Part shown: positions 41,989-51,723 of the stretch, piece by piece
Numbering within the stretch: position 1 is the stretch's first letter
Layout: each line of letters starts with the position of its first letter
NCBI GenBank assembly: GCA_002353555.1
Contig: DEJO01000020.1
Location: 22,515-75,735 of the forward strand
Length of the DNA stretch: 53,221 nucleotides
Direction of reading: 5' to 3'
DNA from: Prevotella sp. UBA2746
Lineage (GTDB): Bacteria; Bacteroidota; Bacteroidia; Bacteroidales; Bacteroidaceae
Translations under genes and position numbers: made by a program
Notes under the pieces: model-generated
Seen by the model: the letters and a program-made list of their open reading frames with translations, nothing else
Database searches by the model: none
What the model was told of the DNA's origin: nothing

Positions 41989-44892
41989 ATGAAAGCACTA
42001 CGTTATTCGGTTATATGGGCACTCTGTCTCTGCACAGGGTTGCCCTTGTCGGCGCAACACTACGAGACCGTGGCTGGAGACCCGATGAAAACCCGCATCT
42101 ACACCCTTGACAACGGACTGAAAGTATACCTCTCCGTCAACAAGGAGAAACCGCGCATCCAGACTTACATCGCCGTAAGGACGGGCAGCAAGAACGACCC
42201 GGCTGAGACAACGGGATTGGCTCACTACCTGGAACACCTGATGTTCAAGGGTACCGACAAGTTCGGCACCAACAACCCTGTGGCAGAGGCTCCGCTACTG
42301 GATGACATCCAGGCTCGATATGAGCAGTATAGGCTCCTCACAGACCCTCAGCAGCGCAAGAAGAAATACCATGAGATAGACAGCGTAAGCCAGTTAGCTG
42401 CCAGATACTTTATTCCCAACGAGTATGACAAGCTCATGGCTGCCATCGGAGCACAAGGTTCCAACGCCTACACGTCGAACGACGTGACCTGCTACACAGA
42501 AGACATCCCCAGCAACGAAGTGGAGAACTGGGCAAAGATACAGTCCGACCGTTTCCAGAACATGGTGATTCGCGGCTTCCATACTGAGCTGGAAGCAGTC
42601 TACGAGGAGTACAACATCGGAATAGCAAAGGACATCCGCAAGCTCCTTCAGTCTATCATGGCCAAGCTCTTCCCCACCCATCCGTATGGCACGCAGACCA
42701 CCATTGGCACGCAGACCCACCTGAAGAATCCGAGTATCACCAATATCAAGAACTACTTTAACAAGTGGTATGTGCCTAACAACTCTGCCATCTGTATGAG
42801 TGGCGACATGGATATGGACAAAACCATTGCCATCATCAACAAGTATTTCGGCAGTTGGAAGCCCGGAAAGGAAGTCAGCCAACCTACTTTCCCGGCACAA
42901 CCGGTTTTCACCACACCACAAGACACCTCCGTCATAGGACAAGAGGCAGAGACCTTGTGGATGGGATGGCGGGCAGAGAAAGCCTGTTCCCTGCAGAGCG
43001 ACACGCTCGACATCATCAGCGACATGCTCAGCAACGGCAATGCGGGACTCTTTGACCTGAACCTCAACCAGACGATGAAGGTACAAGAGGCATGGGCTGG
43101 CATCAGCACCATGCAAGACTACTCCATGTTCCTCTTGGGCGGTACGCCGAAGGAAGGTCAGACGCTTGACGAGGTGAAGCAGCTGATGTTGGGAGAGATT
43201 GAGAATATCAAGGAAGGTAACTTTTCTGACGACCTCCTGCCCAGCATCATCAACAACAAGAAGCTGAACTACTACAAGTCGCTCGACGACAACAGCCGAC
43301 GAGCCGACCGGTATGTAGATGCGTTCATCAACGGCATAGCCTGGAAGGATGCGGTACAGAAGATGGACCGTCAGGCTAAGATCACGAAGAAGGATGTGAT
43401 GGATTTTGCCAAGCGATACTTCAACGACGGCTACGCCATCGCATATAAGCGGCAAGGTGTAGACTCCACGCTGAAGAAAATCGACAAGCCTGCCATCACT
43501 CCCATACCCACCAACCGCGACATGGTGAGTCAGTTTGTCAAAGACATACAAAATGCTCAGGTGGAACCGATACAACCGAGGTTCCTCGACTTCAAGAAAG
43601 ACCTCACGCAGACAACTACCAAGAAGAAGTTGCCGGTATTGTATATCCACAATACTACCGACGGACTCTTCGACCTTGCCTTCCGCTATGAGTTCGGACA
43701 TGAAGACGACAACCGTTACGATGTGGCTGCAAGCTACATCGGGTATCTGGGTACCGACAAACTGAGCGCCGCACAACTGAAACAGCAGTTCTACAAACTG
43801 GCATGCTCACACAACATCTCTGTCGGTGCAAACTATATCACTTTCAGACTGAGCGGACTGAGCGAGAACATGCCTGCCGCGCTTGCGTTGTGGGAAGACC
43901 TGCTTCAGAATGCGAAAGTAGACAAGGATGCTTACGACAAGTATGTGGAGCTGACCTTGAAGACGCGCAACGATGCCAAGCAGGAGCAGCAGTCGTGCTA
44001 CGACTACCTTTATCATTATGGCGTATTCGGCAAGCACAATGTCAGAAGAGACGACATGACCGAGCAACAACTGCGCAACACCGACCCGCAAACGCTCGTC
44101 GACTTGCTGAAGAACATCTCCAACTACGAGCACACCGTGCTCTATTATGGTCCGATGACAGAACGACAGCTGTCTGACGTGATAACGAAATACCACAAGA
44201 CTGCATCGAAGCTTGCCGCAGTTCCGGAAGGTACGCCATTCACGGAGCAAGAAACTCCCAGGAACGAAATCATCATTGCACCATACGATGCGAAGAACAT
44301 CTATATGCGTATGTATCACAACGAAGGCAAGCCCTTTGATGTAAACAAGGCACCAACGATAGCATTGTTCAACGAATATTTCGGCGCAGGCATGAACGGC
44401 ATCGTATTCCAGGAGTTGAGAGAGGCACGCGGACTGGCTTATAATGCCTATGCCCTCTATCGCCGTCCACAACTGAAGAACAGACCGGAAAGCTACATGA
44501 CGCACGTGATCACACAGAACGACAAGATGATGGACTGCATTCGCCAGTTCAACAACATTCTGGACACCATTCCGCAGAGCGAAGCAGCCTTCAATATCGC
44601 CAAAGAGTCGGCGATGAAATCGCTTGCCAGCCAGCGCACCACGAAGTTCTCCATTCTCAATGCCTATATCGCTGCCAAACAACTGGGCATCGACTATGAC
44701 CTGAATGAGCGCATCTTCAACGGCATTCCGTCGCTCACTCTTCAGGACATCATCCGCTTTGAGAAGGAAAACATGGCCAACAAGACTTACCGATACATGA
44801 TTCTCGGCGACGAAAAAGAACTCGACATGAAGTCGCTGGAGCTGATAGCACCTATACGCAAGGTGACGCTGGAAGAAATCTTTGGCTATTAA
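41989..44892 (+). CDS. M16 (insulinase/pitrilysin) family zinc peptidase
   Basis: A 967-residue exported protease. A signal peptide ends near LPLSAQ. The inverted zinc motif HYLEH is at residues 79-83 with the downstream glutamate in ELEAVYEEYN, so the first M16 domain is catalytic; the second half (RYEFGHEDDNRYDVAA onward) is the non-catalytic partner, with ARGLAYNAYALYRRP as the substrate-binding R/Y region. It probably degrades peptides in the periplasm. It follows DUF4954 by 22 nt. Confidence 0.92.
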   Translation: MKALRYSVIWALCLCTGLPLSAQHYETVAGDPMKTRIYTLDNGLKVYLSVNKEKPRIQTYIAVRTGSKNDPAETTGLAHYLEHLMFKGTDKFGTNNPVAEAPLLDDIQARYEQYRLLTDPQQRKKKYHEIDSVSQLAARYFIPNEYDKLMAAIGAQGSNAYTSNDVTCYTEDIPSNEVENWAKIQSDRFQNMVIRGFHTELEAVYEEYNIGIAKDIRKLLQSIMAKLFPTHPYGTQTTIGTQTHLKNPSITNIKNYFNKWYVPNNSAICMSGDMDMDKTIAIINKYFGSWKPGKEVSQPTFPAQPVFTTPQDTSVIGQEAETLWMGWRAEKACSLQSDTLDIISDMLSNGNAGLFDLNLNQTMKVQEAWAGISTMQDYSMFLLGGTPKEGQTLDEVKQLMLGEIENIKEGNFSDDLLPSIINNKKLNYYKSLDDNSRRADRYVDAFINGIAWKDAVQKMDRQAKITKKDVMDFAKRYFNDGYAIAYKRQGVDSTLKKIDKPAITPIPTNRDMVSQFVKDIQNAQVEPIQPRFLDFKKDLTQTTTKKKLPVLYIHNTTDGLFDLAFRYEFGHEDDNRYDVAASYIGYLGTDKLSAAQLKQQFYKLACSHNISVGANYITFRLSGLSENMPAALALWEDLLQNAKVDKDAYDKYVELTLKTRNDAKQEQQSCYDYLYHYGVFGKHNVRRDDMTEQQLRNTDPQTLVDLLKNISNYEHTVLYYGPMTERQLSDVITKYHKTASKLAAVPEGTPFTEQETPRNEIIIAPYDAKNIYMRMYHNEGKPFDVNKAPTIALFNEYFGAGMNGIVFQELREARGLAYNAYALYRRPQLKNRPESYMTHVITQNDKMMDCIRQFNNILDTIPQSEAAFNIAKESAMKSLASQRTTKFSILNAYIAAKQLGIDYDLNERIFNGIPSLTLQDIIRFEKENMANKTYRYMILGDEKELDMKSLELIAPIRKVTLEEIFGY

Positions 44893-44923
44893 TCATAACA
44901 GAATCACATAAAACAAAAGCATT

Positions 44924-46573
44924 ATGGCAACACCAGATTTTAAGTATGCACCGATGTTCCAACTCGGTGAGGACAATACAAAGTATCGGCTCATCAGCAA
45001 AGAGGGCGTGAGCATAGGTGAGTTTGAAGGTAAGGAAATCGTAAAAGTAAGCCCGGAAGCACTCACCCTGCTTGCACAGCAGGCCTTCCACGATGTGGAG
45101 TTCATGCTGCGTCGCGAACACAACGAGCAGGTAGCAGCCATACTGAATGACGAAGAGGCATCTGAGAACGACAAATATGTAGCCCTGCAGTTCCTCCGCA
45201 ATGCCGAAGTAGCTGCACGTGGCATCCTGCCCTTCTGCCAAGACACGGGAACAGCCATCATTCACGGCGAGAAAGGACAACAGGTATGGACAGGGTTTGA
45301 AGATGAGGAGGCACTGTCTCGCGGTGTGTTCAACACCTTCACTCAGGACAACTTGCGCTATTCGCAGAATGCTCCGCTGAACATGTACGACGAGGTGAAC
45401 ACCCGATGCAACCTGCCTGCACAGATAGACATCGAGGCAACGGAAGGAGCCGAGTATCGTTTCGTAATGGTTGCAAAAGGCGGAGGTTCTGCCAACAAGA
45501 CGTATTTCTACCCCATGACAAAAGCGACGATACAGAACGAAGGCACTCTCCTACCCTTCCTTGTCGAAAAGATGAAGAGCTTGGGCACGGCTGCCTGCCC
45601 TCCTTATCATATTGCATTCGTCATAGGCGGTACTTCGGCTGAGAAGAACTTGCTGACGGTGAAACTTGCCAGCATCAAATATTATGACACACTGCCTACC
45701 ACCGGCGACGAGACGGGACGTGCCTTCCGCGACATAGACCTGGAAGAGAAGCTGCTGAAAGAGGCGCACAAGATAGGTCTTGGTGCACAGTTTGGAGGCA
45801 AGGCTTTGGCTCACGACATTCGGGTGATCCGTTTGCCGCGCCACGGTGCAAGCTGCCCCATCGGTATGGGTGTGAGCTGTTCTGCCGACCGCAACATCAA
45901 AGCGAAAATCAATCGTGATGGTATCTGGCTGGAACAGATGGATAGCAATCCGTCGGAACTGATACCGGCAAAGTACGCACAAGCTGGTGAAGGACAGAAC
46001 AGTATAGAGATAGACCTGGACAAGGGTATCGATGCCGTTCGTCAGGAACTGACCAAATATCCCGTCAGTACCCGTGTCAACCTCAAAGGTACGATTATCG
46101 TCGCCCGCGATATTGCTCATGCCAAGTTGAAGGCACGCCTGGATGCCGGTGAAGACATGCCGCAATACTTCAAAGACCATCCTATCCTGTATGCTGGACC
46201 AGCAAAGACACCGGAAGGTTACCCCTGTGGCTCTATGGGACCGACGACAGCCAACCGCATGGATCCCTACGTGGATGAGTTCCAAGATCATGGTGCCAGC
46301 CTTGTCATGATAGCCAAAGGCAATCGTACGCAGCAAGTTACCGATGCCTGCAAGAAACATGGCGGCTTCTATCTCGGAACTATCGGCGGTGTTGCTGCCG
46401 TCTTGTCACAGTCGAGTATCAAGAGTATCGAGTGTGTGGAATATCCAGAATTGGGAATGGAAGCCATTTGGAAGATTCAGGTTGAAGACTTCCCAGCCTT
46501 CATCCTCGTCGATGACAAAGGCAACGACTTCTTCCAACAGCTGAAACCTTGGTGTCCGACTTGCAAGGCATGA
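44924..46573 (+). CDS. Class I fumarate hydratase (iron-sulfur type)
   Basis: A 549-residue [4Fe-4S] fumarase interconverting fumarate and malate, in the reductive branch used by Bacteroidales to make succinate. Cluster cysteines are in ILPFCQDTGTA, GTAACPPYH and GASCPIGMGVSCSADRN. The C-terminal beta domain (GPAKTPEGYPCGSMGPTTANRMD) is fused, as in FumA/FumB rather than two-subunit enzymes. It lies 31 nt after the M16 gene and ends at a strong hairpin. Confidence 0.95.
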   Translation: MATPDFKYAPMFQLGEDNTKYRLISKEGVSIGEFEGKEIVKVSPEALTLLAQQAFHDVEFMLRREHNEQVAAILNDEEASENDKYVALQFLRNAEVAARGILPFCQDTGTAIIHGEKGQQVWTGFEDEEALSRGVFNTFTQDNLRYSQNAPLNMYDEVNTRCNLPAQIDIEATEGAEYRFVMVAKGGGSANKTYFYPMTKATIQNEGTLLPFLVEKMKSLGTAACPPYHIAFVIGGTSAEKNLLTVKLASIKYYDTLPTTGDETGRAFRDIDLEEKLLKEAHKIGLGAQFGGKALAHDIRVIRLPRHGASCPIGMGVSCSADRNIKAKINRDGIWLEQMDSNPSELIPAKYAQAGEGQNSIEIDLDKGIDAVRQELTKYPVSTRVNLKGTIIVARDIAHAKLKARLDAGEDMPQYFKDHPILYAGPAKTPEGYPCGSMGPTTANRMDPYVDEFQDHGASLVMIAKGNRTQQVTDACKKHGGFYLGTIGGVAAVLSQSSIKSIECVEYPELGMEAIWKIQVEDFPAFILVDDKGNDFFQQLKPWCPTCKA

Positions 46574-46594
46574 CATGACAAAAGGTTAAAAAGA

Positions 46595-46625
46595 AAGGGA
46601 CTTGACTGTTGAAGTCAAGTCCCTT
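46595..46625. terminator. Hairpin between fumarase and dnaA
   Basis: A perfect 12-bp stem (AAGGGACTTGAC and complement) with a 7-nt loop between the convergent fumarase and dnaA genes. The T-tract is poor on the plus strand (CTTCTTC) and fair on the minus (CTTTTTAACC), so it may serve dnaA best. Confidence 0.65.
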
Positions 46626-46674
46626 CTTCATATTAACCTTGTGCTTACATCATGAAGCATATCGTTTCAATGCA

Positions 46675-48084
46675 CTATCCTTTCAGCTTGAACGAACGCT
46701 CAATGCTTGAAATCTCCTCAGAAAATGCTGCATCCGACTTCATACGTGATTCCACTTGCGAACAACTGTGAATGACCGTCGAATGGTCACGACCTCCTAC
46801 AAGCTTTCCGATGCGGCTTGTCGGCATCTTCGTATACTTCTGAGCCAGGTACATGGACACCTGTCTGGCAACCACCAGTTCACGCTTTCGGCTCTTACCG
46901 TTGATAGATGACGGAGAAACATTGAAGTGATTGCATACCGTCTCTACAATATCATCAACGGTAAGTGGCTTGTCGTCTATCTTTACGGCACGCTTAATCA
47001 CTCGTTCAGCCAAACGCATGTCTACGTTACAGTTGTAGACAACACTATAAGCCAGCAACGAATTGATGACACCCTGCAAGTCACGAACGCTGCCGTTGGC
47101 AGTCTGAGCGATGAAAAGTACCACGTCTTCAGGTATCTGCAATCCATCACGATGTATTTTGCTATGAAGGATGTCTATACACAACTGTACGTTAGGCTTC
47201 TCCAACTCGGCAATCAGTCCGCACGAAAAACGAGTCAGCAGACGCTCGTTCATCCCCTTCAGGTCAACCGGTGGCCGGTCGCTTGCTAAGATGATACGCT
47301 TACCGTTGCGGAAGAGATGGTTGAAGATATGGAAGAACGTGTCTTGCGTCTTCGGAGACGTCATCCATTCCTGAATATCATCCACTATTAAGACATCAAT
47401 GGTCTGATAGAAGTTAATGAAATCGTTCGTTGTATTCTTTAAGACAGAATTGGTATACTGCACCTGAAAGAGACGTGCACTGATATACAGCACGCGCTTC
47501 TGAGGATAAAGTTGCTTGATGTGCAGTCCAATGGCGTTGATAAGATGTGTCTTTCCGCAACCGGAAGGACCATAGATGAACATCGGGTTGAACTGAGTAG
47601 AATTCGGGTGCTCTGCAATAGACATTCCGATGGAACGTGGCAGCTTGTTGCTATCTCCTTCAATAAAGGTAGTAAACGACTTATGCGAATCCAACTGAGA
47701 GTCTAATTCTTGCTGCGAAACCGTATCAAGTAGCGACGGTGACTGGTTGGCACGATCCGTAGGATGGTGAGCCACCGGAGTCTCCACAGGACTGCCCTGC
47801 AACACCTGAGTGAGGTGATGGGCCTTATCCGTAACCACACGGTAAGCCAGTCTGACCCCTTCGCCAAAGACGCGTGTCAACACCTTGCTCAGCAAGTCCA
47901 CATAGTTCTCCTCCAGGTACTCGTAAGCGAAAGGGCTCGGCACCTGAACCAGCAGCGTCTTCGTCTCCTCCTGATAGGACTCGAAGACGATGGGCTGGAA
48001 CCATGTCTTGAATTGCTGTTCTGTCACATTCTCCTTGATTAGCAAGAGAGACTGCTCCCAGAGTGCAAGGTTTCTACTTTTCAT
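46675..48084 (-). CDS. dnaA: Chromosomal replication initiator DnaA
   Basis: A 469-residue DnaA. Domain I (LWEQSLLLIKENVTEQQFKTWF) is followed by a variable linker, the AAA+ domain with GPSGCGKTHL and DVLIVDDIQ, and domain IV with the DnaA-box-binding signature GGRDHSTVIHS. Full length. It is last in the minus-strand series and has its own strong promoter with a leader of about 115 nt. A replication origin is not evident around it. Confidence 0.97.
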   Translation of the reverse strand: MKSRNLALWEQSLLLIKENVTEQQFKTWFQPIVFESYQEETKTLLVQVPSPFAYEYLEENYVDLLSKVLTRVFGEGVRLAYRVVTDKAHHLTQVLQGSPVETPVAHHPTDRANQSPSLLDTVSQQELDSQLDSHKSFTTFIEGDSNKLPRSIGMSIAEHPNSTQFNPMFIYGPSGCGKTHLINAIGLHIKQLYPQKRVLYISARLFQVQYTNSVLKNTTNDFINFYQTIDVLIVDDIQEWMTSPKTQDTFFHIFNHLFRNGKRIILASDRPPVDLKGMNERLLTRFSCGLIAELEKPNVQLCIDILHSKIHRDGLQIPEDVVLFIAQTANGSVRDLQGVINSLLAYSVVYNCNVDMRLAERVIKRAVKIDDKPLTVDDIVETVCNHFNVSPSSINGKSRKRELVVARQVSMYLAQKYTKMPTSRIGKLVGGRDHSTVIHSCSQVESRMKSDAAFSEEISSIERSFKLKG

Positions 48085-48206
48085 TTTCTATTTCTCAGTT
48101 AATACATTGTCGAGTTTCTTCGATCATTACCCACGACTGGTTTTTAGTAGATACTCATCAATTGAGGTGTCATGGCATACGATAGCTCAGAAATCATTTG
48201 TGATTG

Positions 48207-48238
48207 CAAAGGTAAGCAACTTTTTTTGATTTGCAAAT
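48207..48238 (-). promoter_or_regulatory. Promoter of dnaA
   Basis: Minus-strand TTTG (48235-48238), 19-nt spacer, TACCTTTGC (48207-48215). Confidence 0.85.
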
Positions 48239-48548
48239 CGTTCCAGTTTTATTCACCCCGATAATTTATTGGCTAAGTCTATAGATTATAGCACTTTACG
48301 AAAGTTTTCACTCATACCTATTTAGAATTCCGTTTGTATATTTACAAGTGCCTGGTACTCTGATGTTTACTTCAATTAATTCACTCATTCGTTTACAGGA
48401 GTGAAACAATCTTTTCTACATCAACAAGTAGTTGAAATTATAAGACTTACGCGATGTCTTTTAAAGTGTGGAACATTAAGCATTTTATTTAGACAAAATT
48501 TAAACAACCTATATTTCCGCCATTTTCTCTCTGCTCCACACCCACACA
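48239..48548. other. AT-rich gap between mlaD and dnaA
   Basis: About 310 bp of AT-rich DNA with no reading frame of note. TTATTCACC (48249-48257) is one base from a DnaA box and TGTGGAACA (48467-48475) is a poorer match; no TTATCCACA cluster is seen. No RNA gene is recognised. Confidence 0.5.
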
Positions 48549-49463
48549 TCAGAAGACAGAGAAGTGCACGTAACGTTTCGGGTGCGCTTTCAGGTCAATC
48601 ATAAGTGAGTCGAGGTCACCGATGGTCTTTGTCAGGTTCAGATACAGCTGCTTGTCATTCATCAGCATACCAAGCGTACCCTCGTCTTCATTGAGTTTTC
48701 TGGTCAGTTCCTGTACGTTATGAAGCGTCTGTTCCAACTTTGCCATCGACTGCGTCACGTGAATGCTGTCTAACTTCTGGTTGATGTTGTTCACCAGCAG
48801 GTGGGCACTCTTCATGGTGCCACCAGCATTATCCAAGAGCAGGTTTGTCTTTCCCGTCATACCGGGTATATCCTTGCTGACCTTAGACAGAAGCAAGTTC
48901 AGCTGAGCACTCGACACCACCAGACTTGCCGTGAGCCTGTTGACATTGTGCAGCGACGACTTCAGCGCCGGGTCTGCCGTCAGCATGTTCAGGTTCGTCA
49001 TGATAGAGTCCAGTTTCGGCATCATCGCCTGAATGGGAGGAACCAGCTTAGCCACTTGCTCCATCATCCCTGCACTCTTTCCGCCATTAATCACGCCACC
49101 CGGCTTCAGGGCTGCCGTTGAAGAGCCGAGCAAAAGGTTCACCCTCACATTTCCCAGCATATCGCTGTTGATTTCAGCCCGTGTTCCTTGTGGGATTGTC
49201 ATGTTCCTGTCTATGGCAACCTTCACGATGATGTCCTTGTTGTTCTTGTAGTCGTATTCGATGCCTTTCACCGATCCCACCTTGAAACCGTTACTGTAGA
49301 TGGGGCTTGACGTAGAGAGGCCGCTGATGTTGTCGAACTTGATATTGTAGATGGTGTCAGTTGAGAACAGCGATGACCCTTTCAGGAACTGCATGCCAAA
49401 GAACAGGATGATAATTCCCAAGATGGCGACAATGGCTATTTTGACTTCATTCTTCACTTTCAT
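48549..49463 (-). CDS. MlaD/MCE family lipid-transport protein
   Basis: A 304-residue protein with one N-terminal membrane helix (EVKIAIVAILGIIILFFGMQFL), then an MCE domain (YNIKFDNISGLSTSSPIYSNGFKVGSVKGIEYD) and a long helical tail rich in asparagine and leucine. MlaD-type proteins form rings in the periplasm for phospholipid transport between membranes. The permease and ATPase partners are not in the window. It lies 17 nt after the amidase gene and is likely co-transcribed. Confidence 0.9.
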   Translation of the reverse strand: MKVKNEVKIAIVAILGIIILFFGMQFLKGSSLFSTDTIYNIKFDNISGLSTSSPIYSNGFKVGSVKGIEYDYKNNKDIIVKVAIDRNMTIPQGTRAEINSDMLGNVRVNLLLGSSTAALKPGGVINGGKSAGMMEQVAKLVPPIQAMMPKLDSIMTNLNMLTADPALKSSLHNVNRLTASLVVSSAQLNLLLSKVSKDIPGMTGKTNLLLDNAGGTMKSAHLLVNNINQKLDSIHVTQSMAKLEQTLHNVQELTRKLNEDEGTLGMLMNDKQLYLNLTKTIGDLDSLMIDLKAHPKRYVHFSVF

Positions 49464-49480
49464 AATGCTGATTCTGCTTT

Positions 49481-50770
49481 TTATTTTTTGTTGGATTTAT
49501 ATTCTGCTATCGCTTTGTTGATGTCTACCCGGCTTCCGTTCTTGAAGGCAATGACGAAACTCTGCGGGAAGTCTTTCTGCAGCTTCTTCCTCAATTTCTG
49601 GATTTCGTCAAAGTCTTCGGATGCTCCGATAGTGTATTTGATAGAGTTGCCCTCTTTGTAGTAGTCAACGTTTTTATATCCCATCAACTGCTCACTGCCG
49701 GGACGCAACATCCTATTGAGTGCAAAAATCTGGACTTTGAAGATGAGGGCATCGACATTTTCCGATACCTTGGACTGCATCTGTTGCCGTTCCTTTTGCT
49801 CTTCCTTTCTCAATTGCTCCTGGCGTTGCTGTTCCTCCTTCTGCCTTTGCTCTTCTTTTATGCGTCTTTTTTTCTCTTCTTCTTTCTTCTTTCGCTTCGA
49901 CTTCACGTCGTCCTTTACCGGTTTGTTCTCGATGACTGGTTGAGGAACGACATGTCCCAGCTGGTCAAACGGATTCGTCTGCGGAGCCTGATAAGGCACG
50001 ACTATCTTGTCGCTATACTTATTCTTGTACTGTACAAAAGCCTTGTAGAGACCTTCCCCCATGGCGTTAACTCCACTCTCAGACGCCAGGAACTCTTCTT
50101 CGTCGCGTGCCGTGATGAATCCCAGCTCCACCAGACAGCTCGGCATTGATGTTTCTCTCAGCACGAGAAATCCCGCCTGGTGCACACCCTTGTCGACTCT
50201 TCCCACCGAGTTGCACACCGTTCGCTGAATAATCTTAGCCAGTTCAACGCTCTTTTCCATGTTTGCCGACTGTATAAACTCAAACATGATGTAGCTTTCC
50301 GACGACCTTGGGTCAAAACCCTTATACGTCTGCTTGTAGTCTTTCTCCATCGAGATGACCGAGTTTTCACGCATGGCCACGTCTAAGTTGTCCTTAGCCC
50401 TGTGCATACCCAGCGTATAGACCTCGAATCCTCGTGCCACCCTTCCTGCCGGCAGCGAATTGGTATGAACGGAAACGAAGAGGTCAGCACCTGCTTTGTT
50501 GGCGATGTTAGCCCGCTCCTTCAGCGGGATGAAGACATCTGTCTTGCGGGTGTATATCACCCTCACATCCGGACAGTATTGTTCTACAAACCGTCCGAAG
50601 GCCAATGCCACGTTCAAGTTGATATGCTTCTCCTTGGTGACGGCTCCTACCGCCCCTGCATCATGTCCGCCATGTCCGGCATCGATGACCAGGGTGAAGC
50701 GCTTGTCAGCTCCCATTGCCATGCCAACCATCATCAGACATGCTATCAACAGATATATCTTTCGTTTCAT
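49481..50770 (-). CDS. N-acetylmuramoyl-L-alanine amidase with coiled coil
   Basis: A 429-residue exported zinc amidase. Signal peptide to about MAMGA, then an Amidase_3 domain with VIDAGHGGHDAGAVG, KEKHINLNVAL, FVSVHTNS and LVELGFITARDEEEFL. Residues about 285-340 are a Lys/Glu/Gln-rich coiled coil, and a C-terminal domain of about 80 residues (VDALIFKVQIFALNRML; YKYTIGAS-like strands) resembles a SPOR-type wall-binding fold. It should cut septal peptidoglycan. Placed between folB (14 nt) and mlaD (17 nt). Confidence 0.92.
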   Translation of the reverse strand: MKRKIYLLIACLMMVGMAMGADKRFTLVIDAGHGGHDAGAVGAVTKEKHINLNVALAFGRFVEQYCPDVRVIYTRKTDVFIPLKERANIANKAGADLFVSVHTNSLPAGRVARGFEVYTLGMHRAKDNLDVAMRENSVISMEKDYKQTYKGFDPRSSESYIMFEFIQSANMEKSVELAKIIQRTVCNSVGRVDKGVHQAGFLVLRETSMPSCLVELGFITARDEEEFLASESGVNAMGEGLYKAFVQYKNKYSDKIVVPYQAPQTNPFDQLGHVVPQPVIENKPVKDDVKSKRKKKEEEKKRRIKEEQRQKEEQQRQEQLRKEEQKERQQMQSKVSENVDALIFKVQIFALNRMLRPGSEQLMGYKNVDYYKEGNSIKYTIGASEDFDEIQKLRKKLQKDFPQSFVIAFKNGSRVDINKAIAEYKSNKK

Positions 50771-50784
50771 GTTCTTTCTGTTTC

Positions 50785-51153
50785 CTATTTCTCAAAATGA
50801 ATCTCCACCTCAGCCCCGTCGCAGTCGGCTCCCATCGGTGGGTTCACCTTCGTGAGTATGATGTCTATAGAGGTGATGTCGGGACAGGTTGCAGCCAGCC
50901 GTCTGGCTATTCTTCCCGCTACATGTTCCAATAGCTTTGAAGGCATCTGCATTTCCCTTTCTACCAGATGATAGACGTTTGCATAATTCAAAGTGTCGTC
51001 AATACAATCAGATTCTACCGCTTTGTTGAGCGGAAAGCCGATGCGAAGCGAGAGAACGTAGTCATTACCTACGATGCGTTCCTGTTCCAGTACGCCATGG
51101 AAGGCTCTGAAGCGGAGGTTCTTCAGGCAGATATAACTACTCTTTATCTGCAT
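50785..51153 (-). CDS. folB: Dihydroneopterin aldolase
   Basis: A 122-residue FolB of the folate pathway. LKNLRFRAFHGVLEQERIVGNDYVLSLRI is the family start with catalytic glutamate, DTLNYANVYHLV the pterin site, and TSIDIILTKVNPPMG holds the active lysine. The start MQIKSSYICLKN is inside the end of the upstream TSCPD gene (17-bp overlap); a longer frame upstream is not family-like. Downstream is the amidase. Confidence 0.93.
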   Translation of the reverse strand: MQIKSSYICLKNLRFRAFHGVLEQERIVGNDYVLSLRIGFPLNKAVESDCIDDTLNYANVYHLVEREMQMPSKLLEHVAGRIARRLAATCPDITSIDIILTKVNPPMGADCDGAEVEIHFEK

Positions 51154-51658
51154 TCTGCTCGTCTTCGGTTTGGTTTCCAGGCACATACTTCTTCAAAGCC
51201 CGCTCTACACCCGTCTTCCAAGTGTTGATGCTCTCATCCTTGAGCGACAGCGATGCCACCAGCTTGATGACGTGCTCAATAGGCATGCGGTAGCGCAAGA
51301 CGCCGGAGATGAGCTTAGCGTAGTTCCAGTATTCAGGGTTGAACTTCTCAGAGAGTCCTTCAACGGTAGTCTTGTATCCCCGCTTGTTCTCAAACTGGAA
51401 GTCGTAACGATGAGAACCGTCCTCATTGGTCTGCTTGATGATCTTGCCTTTCGTCACCGTCTTGGGCAACACAATACCCTCCTCATCGTCTTGCAGTCCA
51501 GTGAAGATTTCGTAGGGTCTGCCATCGAGCAGTCCTACGAACGCCACCCACTTCTCTTTGTTATTTTGAAAGCGGACTACGTCGCAAGCCAGTTCCTTTG
51601 GACGCTCTTCCACCACTTGAAGGGGTGCATAGTCCATGTTTTTATAGATTTCTGACAT
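51137..51658 (-). CDS. Stand-alone NrdJ C-terminal (TSCPD) domain protein
   Basis: A 173-residue protein starting MSEIYKNMDYAPLQV. VVEERPKELACDVVRF, WVAFVGLLDGRPYEIFTG and YAKLISGVLRYRMPIEHVIKL match the TSCPD domain at the end of B12-dependent ribonucleotide reductase. The catalytic barrel and the final CxxC zinc motif are both missing. Separate NrdJb-type subunits are known in other bacteria, so this may be a real partner for a catalytic gene elsewhere, or a repurposed domain. The reading frame is intact and the gene overlaps folB. Confidence 0.75.
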   Translation of the reverse strand: MSEIYKNMDYAPLQVVEERPKELACDVVRFQNNKEKWVAFVGLLDGRPYEIFTGLQDDEEGIVLPKTVTKGKIIKQTNEDGSHRYDFQFENKRGYKTTVEGLSEKFNPEYWNYAKLISGVLRYRMPIEHVIKLVASLSLKDESINTWKTGVERALKKYVPGNQTEDEQNADKE

Positions 51659-51723
51659 ATATTGATTTGACAATTTTACAATTTGCAATTTTACAATTAA
51701 AAGTATTCTTCATATCCCATTCT

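Noticed and set aside
48239..48548. Replication origin next to dnaA
   Set aside because: No cluster of DnaA boxes; single weak matches are expected by chance in AT-rich DNA.
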